A stretch of DNA of 64,000 bases, taken from an uncultured Clostridia bacterium. GTDB lineage: Bacteria; Bacillota; Clostridia; Lachnospirales; CAMZNU01. The notes beneath the pieces were generated by a model that saw nothing but the letters and a program-made list of their open reading frames with translations, was not told the DNA's origin and did no database searches. Made by a program: the position numbers and the translations under genes. The first letter of the stretch is position 1; every line of letters begins with the position of its first letter. Shown piece by piece: positions 7,936 to 18,398 of the stretch. The stretch is from assembly GCA_947313885.1 (NCBI GenBank), contig CAMZNU010000008.1, forward strand, positions 1-64,000, given 5' to 3'.

Positions 7936-9061
7936 ATTGATCTATAACAGAACCATCTTGTAAACCTTTTTTATCGAATTTAATATTTAAATTTTTACCG
8001 ATAAAAGAAAGTATTCCAACTTCTGTAGGTTCAACTAAAGAAATAGCAGTACCGATTTTAGAAGTACGACCTATACGACCTACTCTATGTTGGTAAATAG
8101 AAAAATCTTCAGTTAAATCAAAGTTAATAACATAAAAAAGTTTTTCTATATCAAGACCACGGCTAAAAATATCCGTGCAAACAAGAACTTTATATTTACC
8201 AGATCTAAAACCATCTAAGGCGTCTTTACGTTCAATGGAACTAATTTCACCGTTTAAAGCGATAGCATCTTTATTATGGAAATTTAATTTATCAACTAAC
8301 GTATTAGCATCTGTTTGTTTACTAGTAAAAAGAAGAACTTTATTCATTTTATAAGCCGAAATAATTTTTCTAAGAGTTGGTATTTTATCACGTTTAGTAG
8401 TTATAAAAGTGTGATGTACAATGTTTTTAGGTACAATAGAATCTTCTTTAATATTATACAAAAGAGGAGACTTCATAATAGTTTTAGCAACGTCTACAGT
8501 TAAGTCATCGATAGTAGCCGAATATAAAACAAGCTGTCTATCTCTTAAAGTTTTTTTAATTACTTCTTCTGTGTTATTTAAATGTTTTTCACTAAGAAGA
8601 CGATCACCCTCATCTAATACGATAGTTTTAATCGTATGCATTTTAAGTTTTTTAAGAGATACAAGTTTTAAAATTCTACCACTAGTACCAATAATTAATT
8701 TTGGTTTATTTTTAAGTTTAGATAGTTGTCTATCGATGTTAGCACTTCCTATTAATAAAGCAACTTCAATATTTAAATCTTTACATAAAGCATATGCAAC
8801 GTTATAAACTTGAGAAGCTAGTTCATAAGATGGTGCTAAAACGATAGCCTGTGGTGTTTTAATAGAATCATCAATAGCGTTTAAAATAGGTAATAAGTAG
8901 GATAAAGTTTTACCAGAACCTGTACTAGATCTAACTATAATATCCGTACCATTTAAACTATCTTGCAAAGTTTCTTCTTGAACTTTTCTAAGTTTGTAAA
9001 AGTTATGTTGCTTTAATACATCGTTTAAGTTTTCGTTAAGTAAATCGTTTATGTTTGACAT
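7934..9061 (-). CDS. DEAD-box RNA helicase (motif II DEGD)
   Basis: A minimal two-domain helicase of 375 residues without a long C-terminal extension. It shows a Q-motif glutamine (KVQEETL), motif I SSTGSGKT near residue 44, motif III SAT, motif V RGLDIE and motif VI HRVGRIGR. Motif II reads DEGD instead of DEAD, keeping the two metal- and ATP-contacting acidic residues. It probably unwinds structured RNA in cold stress, ribosome assembly or RNA decay. The start is preceded by AAGGATTGG. Confidence 0.88.
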   Translation of the reverse strand: MSNINDLLNENLNDVLKQHNFYKLRKVQEETLQDSLNGTDIIVRSSTGSGKTLSYLLPILNAIDDSIKTPQAIVLAPSYELASQVYNVAYALCKDLNIEVALLIGSANIDRQLSKLKNKPKLIIGTSGRILKLVSLKKLKMHTIKTIVLDEGDRLLSEKHLNNTEEVIKKTLRDRQLVLYSATIDDLTVDVAKTIMKSPLLYNIKEDSIVPKNIVHHTFITTKRDKIPTLRKIISAYKMNKVLLFTSKQTDANTLVDKLNFHNKDAIALNGEISSIERKDALDGFRSGKYKVLVCTDIFSRGLDIEKLFYVINFDLTEDFSIYQHRVGRIGRTSKIGTAISLVEPTEVGILSFIGKNLNIKFDKKGLQDGSVIDQ

Positions 9062-9122
9062 TATTTTTTTCCAATCCTTATATATAAATAAGTAAGTATA
9101 GTTTTTTAAAATTATACATTAT

Positions 9123-9815
9123 TTATTTTATGTCGTCAAAGTATTTAAGAGTAGCGACATATATAGACCATGCTAATTTGTCTTTATATTCATTCGTAGA
9201 TAATTTATAACTATCGTCTGGACTAGTTAAAAAACCACATTCTACAATTACGGCTGGTATGTTAGTTTCACGTAATAAATAATATGTACTAGTAGGCATT
9301 GCTTTTTTATTATTTGTAGGGTTTGCAAAAGTGTTTAATTGTTCTTGAATATTTAAAGCTAATATTTTACTTTTTTCAGAATTATCATAATAAAAAACTT
9401 GTGATCCATTTACTTTAGAATCTGTAAAAGAATTTTGATGAATGCTAATTAGTATGTCGGCATTGCTACCGTTTGTAAAAGATTTTCTAAATAGCATATC
9501 CTTTTTTTTCGTATTTGCTGTTGCACTATCATCTGTTCTAGTCATGTATACATAAGCGCCTGATTGTTCTAAATATTCCTGTAATTTAAGAGCAATTTCT
9601 AAGTTTACGTCTTTTTCATACATATCATTACCAACAACACCAGGGTCAAAACCACCGTGTCCCGCATCTATAATAACGATGGCTTTACTATGTGATAATG
9701 CAAAAATTTCTTTTATTTCTTTTTTGTTAAAATCGTAAATAACACCTATTATTAGAAATAGAACATATATGTAAATAAAAAAATGTTCCTTTATATTTTG
9801 TACCATTTTATTCAT
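9123..9815 (-). CDS. cwlD: N-acetylmuramoyl-L-alanine amidase, CwlD type
   Basis: A protein of 230 residues with one N-terminal membrane segment (about residues 11-25) followed by an Amidase_3 domain. Zinc ligands and catalytic residues appear in IDAGHGGFDPG, EKDVNLEIALKL, SIHQNSF and VECGFLTSPDD. CwlD acts with a deacetylase to make muramic delta-lactam in spore cortex, so its presence suggests a spore-forming lineage. A general cell-wall amidase role cannot be excluded, because no other sporulation gene is in the window. AGGGAGGGGATAAG precedes the start. Confidence 0.85.
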   Translation of the reverse strand: MNKMVQNIKEHFFIYIYVLFLIIGVIYDFNKKEIKEIFALSHSKAIVIIDAGHGGFDPGVVGNDMYEKDVNLEIALKLQEYLEQSGAYVYMTRTDDSATANTKKKDMLFRKSFTNGSNADILISIHQNSFTDSKVNGSQVFYYDNSEKSKILALNIQEQLNTFANPTNNKKAMPTSTYYLLRETNIPAVIVECGFLTSPDDSYKLSTNEYKDKLAWSIYVATLKYFDDIK

Positions 9816-9937
9816 CTTATCCCCTCCCTATATGTTTACTATATGCTAAGTAAATATATCTATGTTTATATATAAGACAAATAGCTAATTAATTCGTAAA
9901 ATATAAATACATATTAATATGAATAAAATTTTAGGAG

Positions 9938-10105
9938 GTGGTTAAAGTAGAATCTTTATTCGCAGCTATGCAGGAGCTAGGATTTCCTACAGTTGTATCG
10001 ATCTATTTATTAGTTAGATTTGAAGGTAAAATATCGTCGCTAACAATTAGTATCAACAACTTAGAGAAAATAATAGAAAAGACCATAGCCAAAAATAATA
10101 AATAA
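9938..10105 (+). CDS. yvrJ: YvrJ-family small membrane protein
   Basis: A short frame of 52-55 residues. The core GFPTVVSIYLLVRFEGK followed by a polar helix is typical of YvrJ, a single-pass protein of unknown function usually linked with DUF1659 and DUF2922 genes. The start is unclear. A strong AGGAGG (9933-9938) sits eight bases before a GTA codon at 9947. The only standard starts in frame are a GTG at 9938 that overlaps the AGGAGG and an ATG at 9968 that removes the conserved beginning. It stands alone between divergent cwlD and convergent recA. Confidence 0.7.
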   Translation: MVKVESLFAAMQELGFPTVVSIYLLVRFEGKISSLTISINNLEKIIEKTIAKNNK

Positions 10106-10145
10106 AAAAAGGGCAATGAACCGACGGGTTCATTGCCCTTTTTTA
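10104..10145. terminator. Bidirectional terminator between yvrJ and recA
   Basis: GGGCAATGAACC and GGTTCATTGCCC form a perfect stem with a GACG-type loop, flanked by A7 and T7. It overlaps the recA stop codon. Confidence 0.92.
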
Positions 10146-11288
10146 TATATCTAATTCTTCTTCAGTTTCAATTTTTTTAGACTTTCTAGTTTTTTTGGGT
10201 TTTTTCGCATCTTTTTTCACGTCTTCTTTCGCGTCGTCGTTAACATCTTCTTTAACATCTTCCTTAACATCTTCTTTTGTAATAGGTGGAAGTAGTGATA
10301 AGTCATAACTTTCACGAACTTTATTTTCTATCTCACGTGCGATATCAGGGTTTGCAATGAAGTAGGCTTTAGCATTTTCACGTCCTTGTCCTAAACGTTC
10401 TTCATTATATGCATACCAAGAACCACTTTTATTTACGATGCCAACTTTAGATGCTAAGTCTAAAATATCTCCTTCGCGTGAAATACCAAGACCATACATA
10501 ATATCAACTTCACAAGTTTTAAAAGGTGGAGCTATTTTATTTTTAGCTATTTTAATTTTAGTTCTATTTCCTAAAATCTCCATACCAGATTTAATTGCTT
10601 CAGAACGTCTAATATCGATTCTAACAGAAGCATAGAATTTTAAAGCACGTCCACCAGTAGTAGTTTCAGGGTTACCGTATACTATACCAATTTTTTCTCT
10701 TAATTGATTTATAAAAATAATAGTACAGTTAGTTTTATGAGCTATACCAGTTATTTTACGAAGGGCTTGTGACATAAGACGAGCATGAAGACCTACATGA
10801 CTATCTCCCATTTCACCTTCAATTTCAGCACGAGGTACAAGAGCCGCAACAGAATCGATAACAATAACGTCCATAGCACCAGAACGAACCATAGCTTCTG
10901 TAATTTCTAAAGCTTGTTCACCGTTATCAGGTTGTGAAATATATAAGTCATCTATTTGAACGCCAAGTTTTTGGCTATACACAGGATCTAATGCATGTTC
11001 CGCATCAATAAACCCAGCGATACCACCAGCTTTTTGAACTTCGGCAACTACGTGTAAAGCTAAAGTAGTTTTACCAGAAGATTCAGGACCGTAAATTTCG
11101 ATTATACGACCTTTTGGTAAACCACCTATACCTAGAGCTAAATCAACACTTAAAGAACCTGTAGATATAGATTCTACGTCATGTGGGTTAGCAGAATCAC
11201 CAAGTTTCATAACAGAACCTTTACCAAATTGTTTTTCAATTTGCGACAAAGCAGTTTTTAAAGCATCGTCTTTTTGATTTTTTTTCAT
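10143..11288 (-). CDS. recA: Recombinase RecA
   Basis: The strand-exchange protein for homologous recombination and SOS signalling. Walker [10 protein letters not shown] near residue 68, the [10 protein letters not shown] Walker B and the conserved [10 protein letters not shown] are intact. The start is the ATG at 11288, with GGAGG just upstream. A TTG 12 bases further up would overlap that site. After the usual core come about 50 extra residues built from repeats of the type [13 protein letters not shown], ending EEELDI. No Bacillus-type LexA box was seen upstream. Confidence 0.97.
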   Translation of the reverse strand: MKKNQKDDALKTALSQIEKQFGKGSVMKLGDSANPHDVESISTGSLSVDLALGIGGLPKGRIIEIYGPESSGKTTLALHVVAEVQKAGGIAGFIDAEHALDPVYSQKLGVQIDDLYISQPDNGEQALEITEAMVRSGAMDVIVIDSVAALVPRAEIEGEMGDSHVGLHARLMSQALRKITGIAHKTNCTIIFINQLREKIGIVYGNPETTTGGRALKFYASVRIDIRRSEAIKSGMEILGNRTKIKIAKNKIAPPFKTCEVDIMYGLGISREGDILDLASKVGIVNKSGSWYAYNEERLGQGRENAKAYFIANPDIAREIENKVRESYDLSLLPPITKEDVKEDVKEDVNDDAKEDVKKDAKKPKKTRKSKKIETEEELDI

Positions 11289-11342
11289 AATATCCTCCAA
11301 AATTTATAATCAATATGTTAATAGTATTTTACAAGAAAAAAT

Positions 11343-11374
11343 ATAAAAACACAAACATTTGTTTGTGTTTTTAT
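11343..11374 (-). terminator. Intrinsic terminator after pgsA
   Basis: ATAAAAACACAAAC and GTTTGTGTTTTTAT form a 14-bp perfect stem with a four-base loop. It ends the minus-strand unit that runs from the CDF transporter to pgsA. Confidence 0.85.
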
Positions 11375-11379
11375 AAAAA

Positions 11380-11919
11380 TTAATTATTTTCGTTAAAAAC
11401 CTGTTTATTTTTAATAATGTAATCAAAAAGGCTTAGTAAAGAAGTAAACACCGATGACCAAATTAAAATATTAGCTACATAAGGGATATTATATAAATTA
11501 TCTATACTAGAACATAAATAAATAATCATAACCATTTGAGTAATAGTTTTAATTTTTCCGTAAGGTGATGCGGCTATAACAACATTGTTATCACTAGCTA
11601 CTAATCTAAATCCAGAAATTATAAATTCACGACCTATCATAATAATAACAGGTATAGCTGTTATTTTACCAGATTGGATAAAATATATAATAGCCGATGC
11701 AACAAGTAATTTATCAGCTATAGGATCCATAAATTTACCGAAATTAGTAATCATGTTGTATTTTCGTGCAATGTATCCGTCTAAAAAATCAGTAAGTGCC
11801 GCTACTGTAAAAATAGTAGTTGCTATAATATCAGAAAATACAGTGCCTATAGAAAGAAAATAAATAAAAAATGGAATCATAAAAATTCTAAGAATTGTAA
11901 GTTTGTTAGCAATGTTCAT
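11380..11919 (-). CDS. pgsA: CDP-diacylglycerol-glycerol-3-phosphate phosphatidyltransferase
   Basis: Makes phosphatidylglycerol phosphate in the membrane, the first committed step to phosphatidylglycerol and cardiolipin. It has 179 residues with four to five hydrophobic segments. The CDP-alcohol phosphotransferase motif is seen as TDFLDGYIARKY followed by FGKFMDPIADKLL, with all the acidic residues. It starts ten bases after rimO behind TAGGAGG and is last in the operon. Confidence 0.95.
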   Translation of the reverse strand: MNIANKLTILRIFMIPFFIYFLSIGTVFSDIIATTIFTVAALTDFLDGYIARKYNMITNFGKFMDPIADKLLVASAIIYFIQSGKITAIPVIIMIGREFIISGFRLVASDNNVVIAASPYGKIKTITQMVMIIYLCSSIDNLYNIPYVANILIWSSVFTSLLSLFDYIIKNKQVFNENN

Positions 11920-11928
11920 AAAAACCTC

Positions 11929-13281
11929 CTAATCAGTAATTATATCTCCGACTAAATCGAAGTCTAAACCTTCTGTAATTTTAACATTAACGAAATCGCC
12001 ACAAAGTAGTTCATAATCACATTTAAAAAATACTAATCCATCGACGTCAACACAATCTTTAAATGTACGACCACAATAAATATTTTCTTCACCGTCTAGT
12101 TTACCGTCGGTAATAACTTCTAAAGTTTTTCCTATATACTGTGTAGTTTTAGATGCTGAAATATTTTTTTGTATGTCTAAAATGTAGTCTTTACGTTGTT
12201 TTTTTGTTTCTTCATCAACTTGATTATCCATAGTAGCGGATTTAGTGCCATCTTCTTGACAGTATTCAAAAACACCAAGTTTATCAAAACGTACTCCTTC
12301 TACAAAATCGCACAAGTCTTTAAAATGTTCATCAGTTTCATGAGGAAAACCAACCATTAAAGTAGTTCTCAAACAAATATCAGGTATTTTTGATTTTAAT
12401 TTATTAATTTTTTCTAATAATAGTTTACGGCTACTAATACGAGCCATTTTTTTAAGTATGAAATCGTTGCTGTGTTGTATTGGCATATCTACGTAGTTAC
12501 AAATTTTTTCATTACGTGCAATTTCATCGATAAGAGAATCTGTAATTTGTTCAGGGTATAAATACATAAGTCGTATCCAATGAACGCCATCTACTTTACT
12601 AATTTGTTGTAAAAGTTCAACTAATTTAATTTCGCCATAAAGATCCTTACCATAAACAGAAGTATCTTGAGCAACTATAATAAGTTCTTTAACACCTTTA
12701 GAGGTTAAAGTTTTAGTTTCGTCTACAATACTTTCGATAGTACGACTTCTAAAAGCTCCTCTAATACTTGGAATTGTACAATAAGTACATCTATTATCAC
12801 ACCCTTCTGCAATTTTTAAATATGCATAATGACCAGGGGTTGTAAGAATACGTCGATTAAAAAGTTTTTCCGATAACGTTTTAGAACGTTTATTTATAAT
12901 AGAAACTTTTTCACCATCTAAAACTTTTTTAATAACGCTAGCAATTGCATCAAAATCATTAGTACCTACTATTGCATCAATTTCAGGAATTTCTTTTAAA
13001 AGTTCTTCTCTATAACGTTGTGCCATACAACCAGTTACGATAATTCCTTTACAAATATTATTTTCTTTATATTGAGTAATTTGTAAAATATTTTCTATAC
13101 CTTCTTCTGTAGCATCTAATTTAAAACCACATGTATTAATAATAACGATATGTGCATTTTCTTCATCATTAGTAATTGTATAACCTTCATCGTTAATAAT
13201 ACCTAACATTATTTCGCTATCAACAAGATTTTTATCACAGCCAAGTGATACAAATCCAATTTTTATATCTAAATTATTCAT
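11929..13281 (-). CDS. rimO: Ribosomal protein S12 methylthiotransferase RimO
   Basis: Adds a methylthio group to an aspartate of ribosomal protein S12. The 450 residues show three parts: the N-terminal MTTase domain (GCDKNLVDSE; further cysteines in INTCGF and VTGCMAQR for the second cluster), the radical-SAM domain with CDNRCTYC near residue 155, and a C-terminal TRAM domain. The DSE motif and YGEIKLVELL region fit RimO better than MiaB. It overlaps the end of folD by eight bases. Confidence 0.92.
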   Translation of the reverse strand: MNNLDIKIGFVSLGCDKNLVDSEIMLGIINDEGYTITNDEENAHIVIINTCGFKLDATEEGIENILQITQYKENNICKGIIVTGCMAQRYREELLKEIPEIDAIVGTNDFDAIASVIKKVLDGEKVSIINKRSKTLSEKLFNRRILTTPGHYAYLKIAEGCDNRCTYCTIPSIRGAFRSRTIESIVDETKTLTSKGVKELIIVAQDTSVYGKDLYGEIKLVELLQQISKVDGVHWIRLMYLYPEQITDSLIDEIARNEKICNYVDMPIQHSNDFILKKMARISSRKLLLEKINKLKSKIPDICLRTTLMVGFPHETDEHFKDLCDFVEGVRFDKLGVFEYCQEDGTKSATMDNQVDEETKKQRKDYILDIQKNISASKTTQYIGKTLEVITDGKLDGEENIYCGRTFKDCVDVDGLVFFKCDYELLCGDFVNVKITEGLDFDLVGDIITD

Positions 13282-14119
13282 TTGTTTCTCCTTTTATGAC
13301 ACAACTAGTTAAAACATTTTTCATAAGCATAGTGACAGTTATGCAACCTACGCCTTTAGGAACTGAGGTGATGTGAGAACATTTATCTTTAACGTTAATA
13401 AAATCAACATCACCACATACTTTATTAAATTTATCACGGTTAATACCAACGTCTATAACAATAGCATCGTCTTTAACCATATCCTTAGTTACAAAATTCG
13501 GTATACCTACAGCACTAATTAATATGTCACCTTTATTAGTAGTATTCCCAATATCAATAGTTTTAGAGTGACAAATAGTAATGGTCGCATTACGTTCTAA
13601 AAGCATTGACGTAAGTGGTTTACCAATAATATTGCTACGCCCTATTAATACACAGTGCTTGCCGTCTAAAGGGATTTCATAATGGTCTAAAATACTTAAA
13701 ATACTTTTAGGGGTACACGGTGTAAATTTATTTTCATTCATTAATAGTAGTCCAATGTTTTCGGGGTGTATACAATCTACGTCCTTTTCTTTGGCAATTG
13801 CTAAAGAAATATTAGAATAATTAATATGATTAGGAAGAGGCATTTCTATTAAAATACTAGTAATGTTATTATCATTATTTAAAATTTGAATATTTTTAAT
13901 TAAGTCTTCTTCTAAAATATTAACAGGGTATATATAAGTTATAACATCAACTCCTAATTTTTTTGCTGTTTTTTTAATACTGTTTAAATAAACTTTACCA
14001 GCATTATCGTCGCCAACAACGACAACAGCTAAAGTTGGGACAAAATTTAATTTTTTAAAGTCTAGAGATAAAGTATTTAAAATAGAATCTCTAACTTTTA
14101 CGCAATCCATAGTGTTCAT
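13274..14119 (-). CDS. folD: FolD-family methylenetetrahydrofolate dehydrogenase with altered folate-site residues
   Basis: A protein of 281 residues with the FolD fold. The NADP-binding motif GRSNIIGKPLTSMLL near residue 160 and KDVDCIHPENIG are present. Several family residues are changed. The YVxxK motif reads YLNSI, so the catalytic lysine position is isoleucine. QLPLP reads EMPLP. The C-terminal PGGVGP reads PKGVGC. In characterised FolD the lysine is required for cyclohydrolase activity, so this protein may be a dehydrogenase only or have another role. It lies between ftsK and rimO in the same operon, with a good ribosome site. The reading frame is intact. Confidence 0.85.
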   Translation of the reverse strand: MNTMDCVKVRDSILNTLSLDFKKLNFVPTLAVVVVGDDNAGKVYLNSIKKTAKKLGVDVITYIYPVNILEEDLIKNIQILNNDNNITSILIEMPLPNHINYSNISLAIAKEKDVDCIHPENIGLLLMNENKFTPCTPKSILSILDHYEIPLDGKHCVLIGRSNIIGKPLTSMLLERNATITICHSKTIDIGNTTNKGDILISAVGIPNFVTKDMVKDDAIVIDVGINRDKFNKVCGDVDFINVKDKCSHITSVPKGVGCITVTMLMKNVLTSCVIKGETNE

Positions 14120-14134
14120 TTTATGACTCCTTAC

Positions 14135-17100
14135 TTAGAAATTACTACGTGTATTATTCCATTCTTCTTTTGTAATTAAAACTTTTCTAGCACGGCTACC
14201 TTCTGACAATCCGATATGCCCACAATTTTCTAAAGAATCTATAATTCTTGATGCTCTATTGTATCCAATTCTAAACTTTGATTGCAACATAGAAGCGGAT
14301 GCTTTTTGTTTTTCAATTATAAAATCAACGACGTCAGCAAAAAGTTCATCATATTCATCATTAGAACCATTTTGCGATGTTGCATTAGCACTAATGATTT
14401 TAGTGAGTAAATCGACATCAATAGGGGTTGTAGTAAATTGTTTTAAATGTTCAACAATAGCTTCAACTTCAGAGTCAGAAACAAAAGCTCCTTGAATTCT
14501 TAAGGGTTCATTATTACCAACAGGACTAAACAGCATATCTCCACGTCCAAGAAGTTTTTCTGCACCAGTAGTATCTAAAACGGTTCTAGAATCCGTACCC
14601 GACGATACAGAAAATGCCATTCTAGAAGGTATGTTAGCTTTTATTAAACCAGTTATAACATCTACAGATGGTCGTTGCGTTGCAATAATTAAATGAATAC
14701 CAGCGGCACGGGCAAGTTGTGCAAGTCTACAAATAGACCCCTCAACTTCTTTAGCACCAGTCATCATAAGGTCTGCAAGTTCATCAATAATAATAACTAT
14801 TTGAGGCATTGCTTCATAATTTTTTTGTTTAGCAATTTTGTTGTATCCTTCTAAATTACGAGTTGCATTATCCGCAAATAATTTATAACGTCTATCCATT
14901 TCAGCTACAGCCCAAAGAAGAGCCGATGAAGCTTTTTTAGGATCTGTAACTACAGGAATTAATAAGTGTGGTATACCGTTATAAATACTAAGTTCAACTA
15001 CTTTAGGATCGATCATAAGTAATTTAACGTCGTCAGGATGTGCTTTATAAATAATGCTAGTAATTAAAGTATTAATACAAACACTTTTACCAGAACCTGT
15101 AGCACCTGCTATTAACATATGTGGCATTTTAGCGATATCGGTAATAATAACTTTACCGCCGATGTCTTTACCGAGTCCAAAAGCTAAGTTTGATTCAAAG
15201 TCGTTAAACTCATCTGTTTCTAGAACTTCACGTAAAAAAACATCTTCTGTAATACGGTTAGGAACTTCAATACCAACTACAGCTTTGTTAGGGACAGGTG
15301 CTTGAATTCTAACTCCCGATGTAGCTAAATTTAAAGCAAGATCATCAGATAAGTTTGCTATTTTACTAACCTTAACTCCAGGAGCTGGTTGAACTTCATA
15401 CCTCGTAACCGTAGGACCTTTATCAACATTAACAACTTTAGCTTTAACGCCAAAGCTTAATAAAGTTTCTTCTAATTTAATAATATTATTATGAATTTCT
15501 GTTTCTGATGAATCAGAAGCAACATTTAAGTTTTTACTCAACAACTCAATAGATGGAAATACGTAGTCATCTTTTTCAATGACTTCATCTGTAGATATTA
15601 CAATTTCTTCTTGTGAATCATTAATTGTATTTTCTGTAATTAAATTATTGTGTTCATTTGAAATAGTATTACTATTAAATTTAGGAATGTTATCAAAGTC
15701 TATGTCTTCATAATTTAATTCATCATCAATATTGATATTTTCAAAATGTGAATCATCATCTGTCAAAAAATTTGGTGATGATAAATTGTCATTATTAGTA
15801 CTATTGTTATCATCAAACAACCCTGTAATAATATTTCCATTTAAAACTATATTTTTAGAATTGATATTAAAATCATCATCATTAGAAATTAAGGTTTTCG
15901 CTATATCACCTATATCAATATTAGAATCAATATCAAAGTCGGTATTAGAATCAATATCAAAGTCGGTATTAGAATCAATATCAAAGTCGGTATTAGAGTC
16001 AATATCAAAGTCGGTATTAGAGTCAATATCAAAGTCAATATTAGAGTCAATATCAAAGTCGGTATTAGAATCAATATTATTTTCAGTATTATCATCATTA
16101 CTAGTAGTCATATTAATATTATCAAAAAGTCTTTTTGAGTGAATTTCTTTAGTATCTTCATAAAATTCTTTAATGAGTTTGTGCCTTGAGTCTAATGAAC
16201 TATTTGCTTCTGTGTCATTATGTAAGTGTGTAATAACTTCATTATGGGTAGAATCATTTGAATTGTTGTCTATTGTATGTGAATAGAAATTTGCCGTATC
16301 CTTTGATTCGTCAATATTTTTATTAAATAAGGAAACTGGGTTTTCCACAGGTGGACGATGAGAAATAGTAATAGGTTTTACTTTTTTTCTTAATACTATT
16401 TTTTTCTTTTTAATGGCTTTAGATTTTTTTCGTAAATTGTCTGACACGGGAGTAGCAGTTTCTTTTTTTATAACAGTTTTTTTCGCTACACCTTTATTGC
16501 TTTTATTAAAATAGTGTGAATTAACACTATTACGTTGTAGTTTATTTTGATATTCCAAATCAGAATGCTCTAAATTTTTTGAAGTTTCAGCTTGTTCGTT
16601 TTTATTTTCAGAGTATTTATTTAACATAGTCATTAAAGAATCATAAGTATTAATAGTTAAAACATAAAATAACTTCATTATAGAGTACTCAGTAAGTAAA
16701 GTAATAAGTATTAAAAACGACGTAAAGATAAATAAATATGACCCAACAGTACCAAGTATAGTTAAAACAAGTTGACCAAATAAAGCACCGATCAATCCAC
16801 CATTTAAAATAAAATCTGTTTGACCAGAATAATTTTTTGAAAAATATTCAACCATAGTGTAATCATCTAAAGCGTTATTGGAAATTAAATGTAATAAGAA
16901 TAAAGAGTTTAAAAAAATAAAACTAGATAAAATTAATTTTTTATAGCTAAAAGAATTTTGTAAAAAAGTATAAATTGTGAAAGTGAAAATAAATATAGGT
17001 ACGAAAAATTTACCAAATCCAAAAAGTCCATTTAAGGAATTAGTTAAAAATAGAGTTAAAAAACCACTATTTTCCCCCGAGGAGAGTAGTAAATAAAAAA

Positions 17101-17200
17101 TAAAAAAACTAAATATAATTGATGAAAAAGAAATAATTTCATTTTTTTTATTGTTGCTGGCAGAAGCTTTTTTTTTGCCAGCCTTTTTTTTGTACTTCAT
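14135..17200 (-). CDS. ftsK: DNA translocase FtsK/SpoIIIE
   Basis: A 1021-residue chromosome pump. The start is the ATG at 17200, preceded by AAAGGAG; an ATG at 17218 lacks one. The order is a basic N-terminus, four membrane segments (roughly residues 25-180), a long low-complexity linker (200-560), the translocase with Walker [12 protein letters not shown] near residue 685 and [11 protein letters not shown], and a C-terminal gamma winged helix ([10 protein letters not shown]) that reads chromosome polarity sequences. The linker holds a run of near-identical eight-residue repeats (listed separately). It ends 16 bases before folD. Confidence 0.95.
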   Translation of the reverse strand: MKYKKKAGKKKASASNNKKNEIISFSSIIFSFFIFYLLLSSGENSGFLTLFLTNSLNGLFGFGKFFVPIFIFTFTIYTFLQNSFSYKKLILSSFIFLNSLFLLHLISNNALDDYTMVEYFSKNYSGQTDFILNGGLIGALFGQLVLTILGTVGSYLFIFTSFLILITLLTEYSIMKLFYVLTINTYDSLMTMLNKYSENKNEQAETSKNLEHSDLEYQNKLQRNSVNSHYFNKSNKGVAKKTVIKKETATPVSDNLRKKSKAIKKKKIVLRKKVKPITISHRPPVENPVSLFNKNIDESKDTANFYSHTIDNNSNDSTHNEVITHLHNDTEANSSLDSRHKLIKEFYEDTKEIHSKRLFDNINMTTSNDDNTENNIDSNTDFDIDSNIDFDIDSNTDFDIDSNTDFDIDSNTDFDIDSNTDFDIDSNIDIGDIAKTLISNDDDFNINSKNIVLNGNIITGLFDDNNSTNNDNLSSPNFLTDDDSHFENINIDDELNYEDIDFDNIPKFNSNTISNEHNNLITENTINDSQEEIVISTDEVIEKDDYVFPSIELLSKNLNVASDSSETEIHNNIIKLEETLLSFGVKAKVVNVDKGPTVTRYEVQPAPGVKVSKIANLSDDLALNLATSGVRIQAPVPNKAVVGIEVPNRITEDVFLREVLETDEFNDFESNLAFGLGKDIGGKVIITDIAKMPHMLIAGATGSGKSVCINTLITSIIYKAHPDDVKLLMIDPKVVELSIYNGIPHLLIPVVTDPKKASSALLWAVAEMDRRYKLFADNATRNLEGYNKIAKQKNYEAMPQIVIIIDELADLMMTGAKEVEGSICRLAQLARAAGIHLIIATQRPSVDVITGLIKANIPSRMAFSVSSGTDSRTVLDTTGAEKLLGRGDMLFSPVGNNEPLRIQGAFVSDSEVEAIVEHLKQFTTTPIDVDLLTKIISANATSQNGSNDEYDELFADVVDFIIEKQKASASMLQSKFRIGYNRASRIIDSLENCGHIGLSEGSRARKVLITKEEWNNTRSNF
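15910..16080 (-). repeat. 24-base tandem repeats in the ftsK linker
   Basis: About seven copies of a 24-base unit encode DIDSNTDF with T/I variation. The copies are almost identical in DNA, which favours slippage and copy-number change without a frame shift. They make a highly acidic, disordered linker. Confidence 0.9.
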
Positions 17201-17219
17201 AAGTTCTCCTTTCTGCATG

Positions 17220-18398
17220 CTACAACGTTGTTGAAAAGTTATTATTTATATTAATGATACAGTTATAAGAGTCATCTACAGATTTCAGAAAATCACATAT
17301 TTCGGTTTTTAATTGCGTTGTGCTGTAATGACCTATATCTAGCGGTAGGGTTAGGTTTAAAATAATGTTATTAGCGGTATCAGTAGATACTATACGAAGA
17401 TCACTAAAAGTTAAGTTATATTTATGGTTACGCATAAAATTTTTCAGAGATAGATGAATGTGATTAAGAGAGTCATTATTCAAATCAACAGGATCAATGT
17501 GAATAGTTAGGTGAATGCCTAAATGTTTAGATATATCTAATTCTATTTTGTCAACAAGATTATGCGAATCTTCTAAAGACATATTAGAAGGTAGTTCAAC
17601 ATGTATAGTTGCTAGATGACAATTACTACCATAGCTATGAACTATTAAATCATGAACACCAATAACTTTATTGTAAGTTTGGATATTATTAATGATTTCG
17701 TTAGCTATAACAGGATCGATGCATTCTCCAATTAGCAAAGAGAAAGTATCTTTAGTAATTGAGAACCCGCTATAAAATATAAATAATGAAACGATAACCC
17801 CGAGGTATCCGTCTAGTACATAACCAGTGAAATGAGAAATAGCAAGTCCTATCAAAGTGATAGAAGTAACTAAAACGTCATTAAAACTATCTTTAGAAGT
17901 AGCTAATAAAGAAAGCGAGTTAATTTGTTTGCCTATTTTAAGATTAAAAAAACCTAACCAAACTTTAATGAGTATAGTTATGGATAAAAGACTAAAAGAT
18001 AAAAGATTAAAGTTTAAAACTTTAGGATTTAAAATAGTAGAGATAGATACTTTAAAAAGTTCCCATCCAAAAAGCATAATGAGGAAAGAAATAATAAGAG
18101 CGGAAATATATTCGCTTCTTCCGTGTCCAAAAGGATGTTCGGCATCAGGTGTTTTACTGCCAAATTTAAATCCGAGGAAAGAAATGATAGCGGATAAAGA
18201 ATCATTTAAATTGTTAAAGGAATCGGCAATAATGGAAATACTATTAGAATAAATTCCAATGAGAAGTTTAACGCCGAAAAGTAATATATTAGAAAAAATG
18301 CCAACGAAACTACATAATATGCCTATTTTATTTCGTGTAACTTTATTTTTGTAATCAATAGAAGAACCGATAAATAATTTTAAAATAATTGCACTCAA
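17220..18398 (-). CDS. Cation diffusion facilitator transporter
   Basis: A metal/proton antiporter of the CDF family with 392 residues. It has six membrane segments, [13 protein letters not shown] in segment 2 and the [18 protein letters not shown] loop typical of the Firmicute branch. A cytoplasmic dimer domain of about 90 residues (EVHVELPS-like [14 protein letters not shown]) and a further C-terminal domain follow. The metal (Mn, Zn, Fe) cannot be read from sequence. It uses a TTG start with GGAGG six bases upstream. The stop lies 20 bases before ftsK, so it heads that operon. Confidence 0.88.
   Translation of the reverse strand: MSAIILKLFIGSSIDYKNKVTRNKIGILCSFVGIFSNILLFGVKLLIGIYSNSISIIADSFNNLNDSLSAIISFLGFKFGSKTPDAEHPFGHGRSEYISALIISFLIMLFGWELFKVSISTILNPKVLNFNLLSFSLLSITILIKVWLGFFNLKIGKQINSLSLLATSKDSFNDVLVTSITLIGLAISHFTGYVLDGYLGVIVSLFIFYSGFSITKDTFSLLIGECIDPVIANEIINNIQTYNKVIGVHDLIVHSYGSNCHLATIHVELPSNMSLEDSHNLVDKIELDISKHLGIHLTIHIDPVDLNNDSLNHIHLSLKNFMRNHKYNLTFSDLRIVSTDTANNIILNLTLPLDIGHYSTTQLKTEICDFLKSVDDSYNCIININNNFSTTL

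Noticed and set aside
15732-16142. Long plus-strand open frame across the ftsK repeats
   Set aside because: It is the antisense reading of the 24-base repeats in ftsK, has no ribosome site and a low-complexity product.
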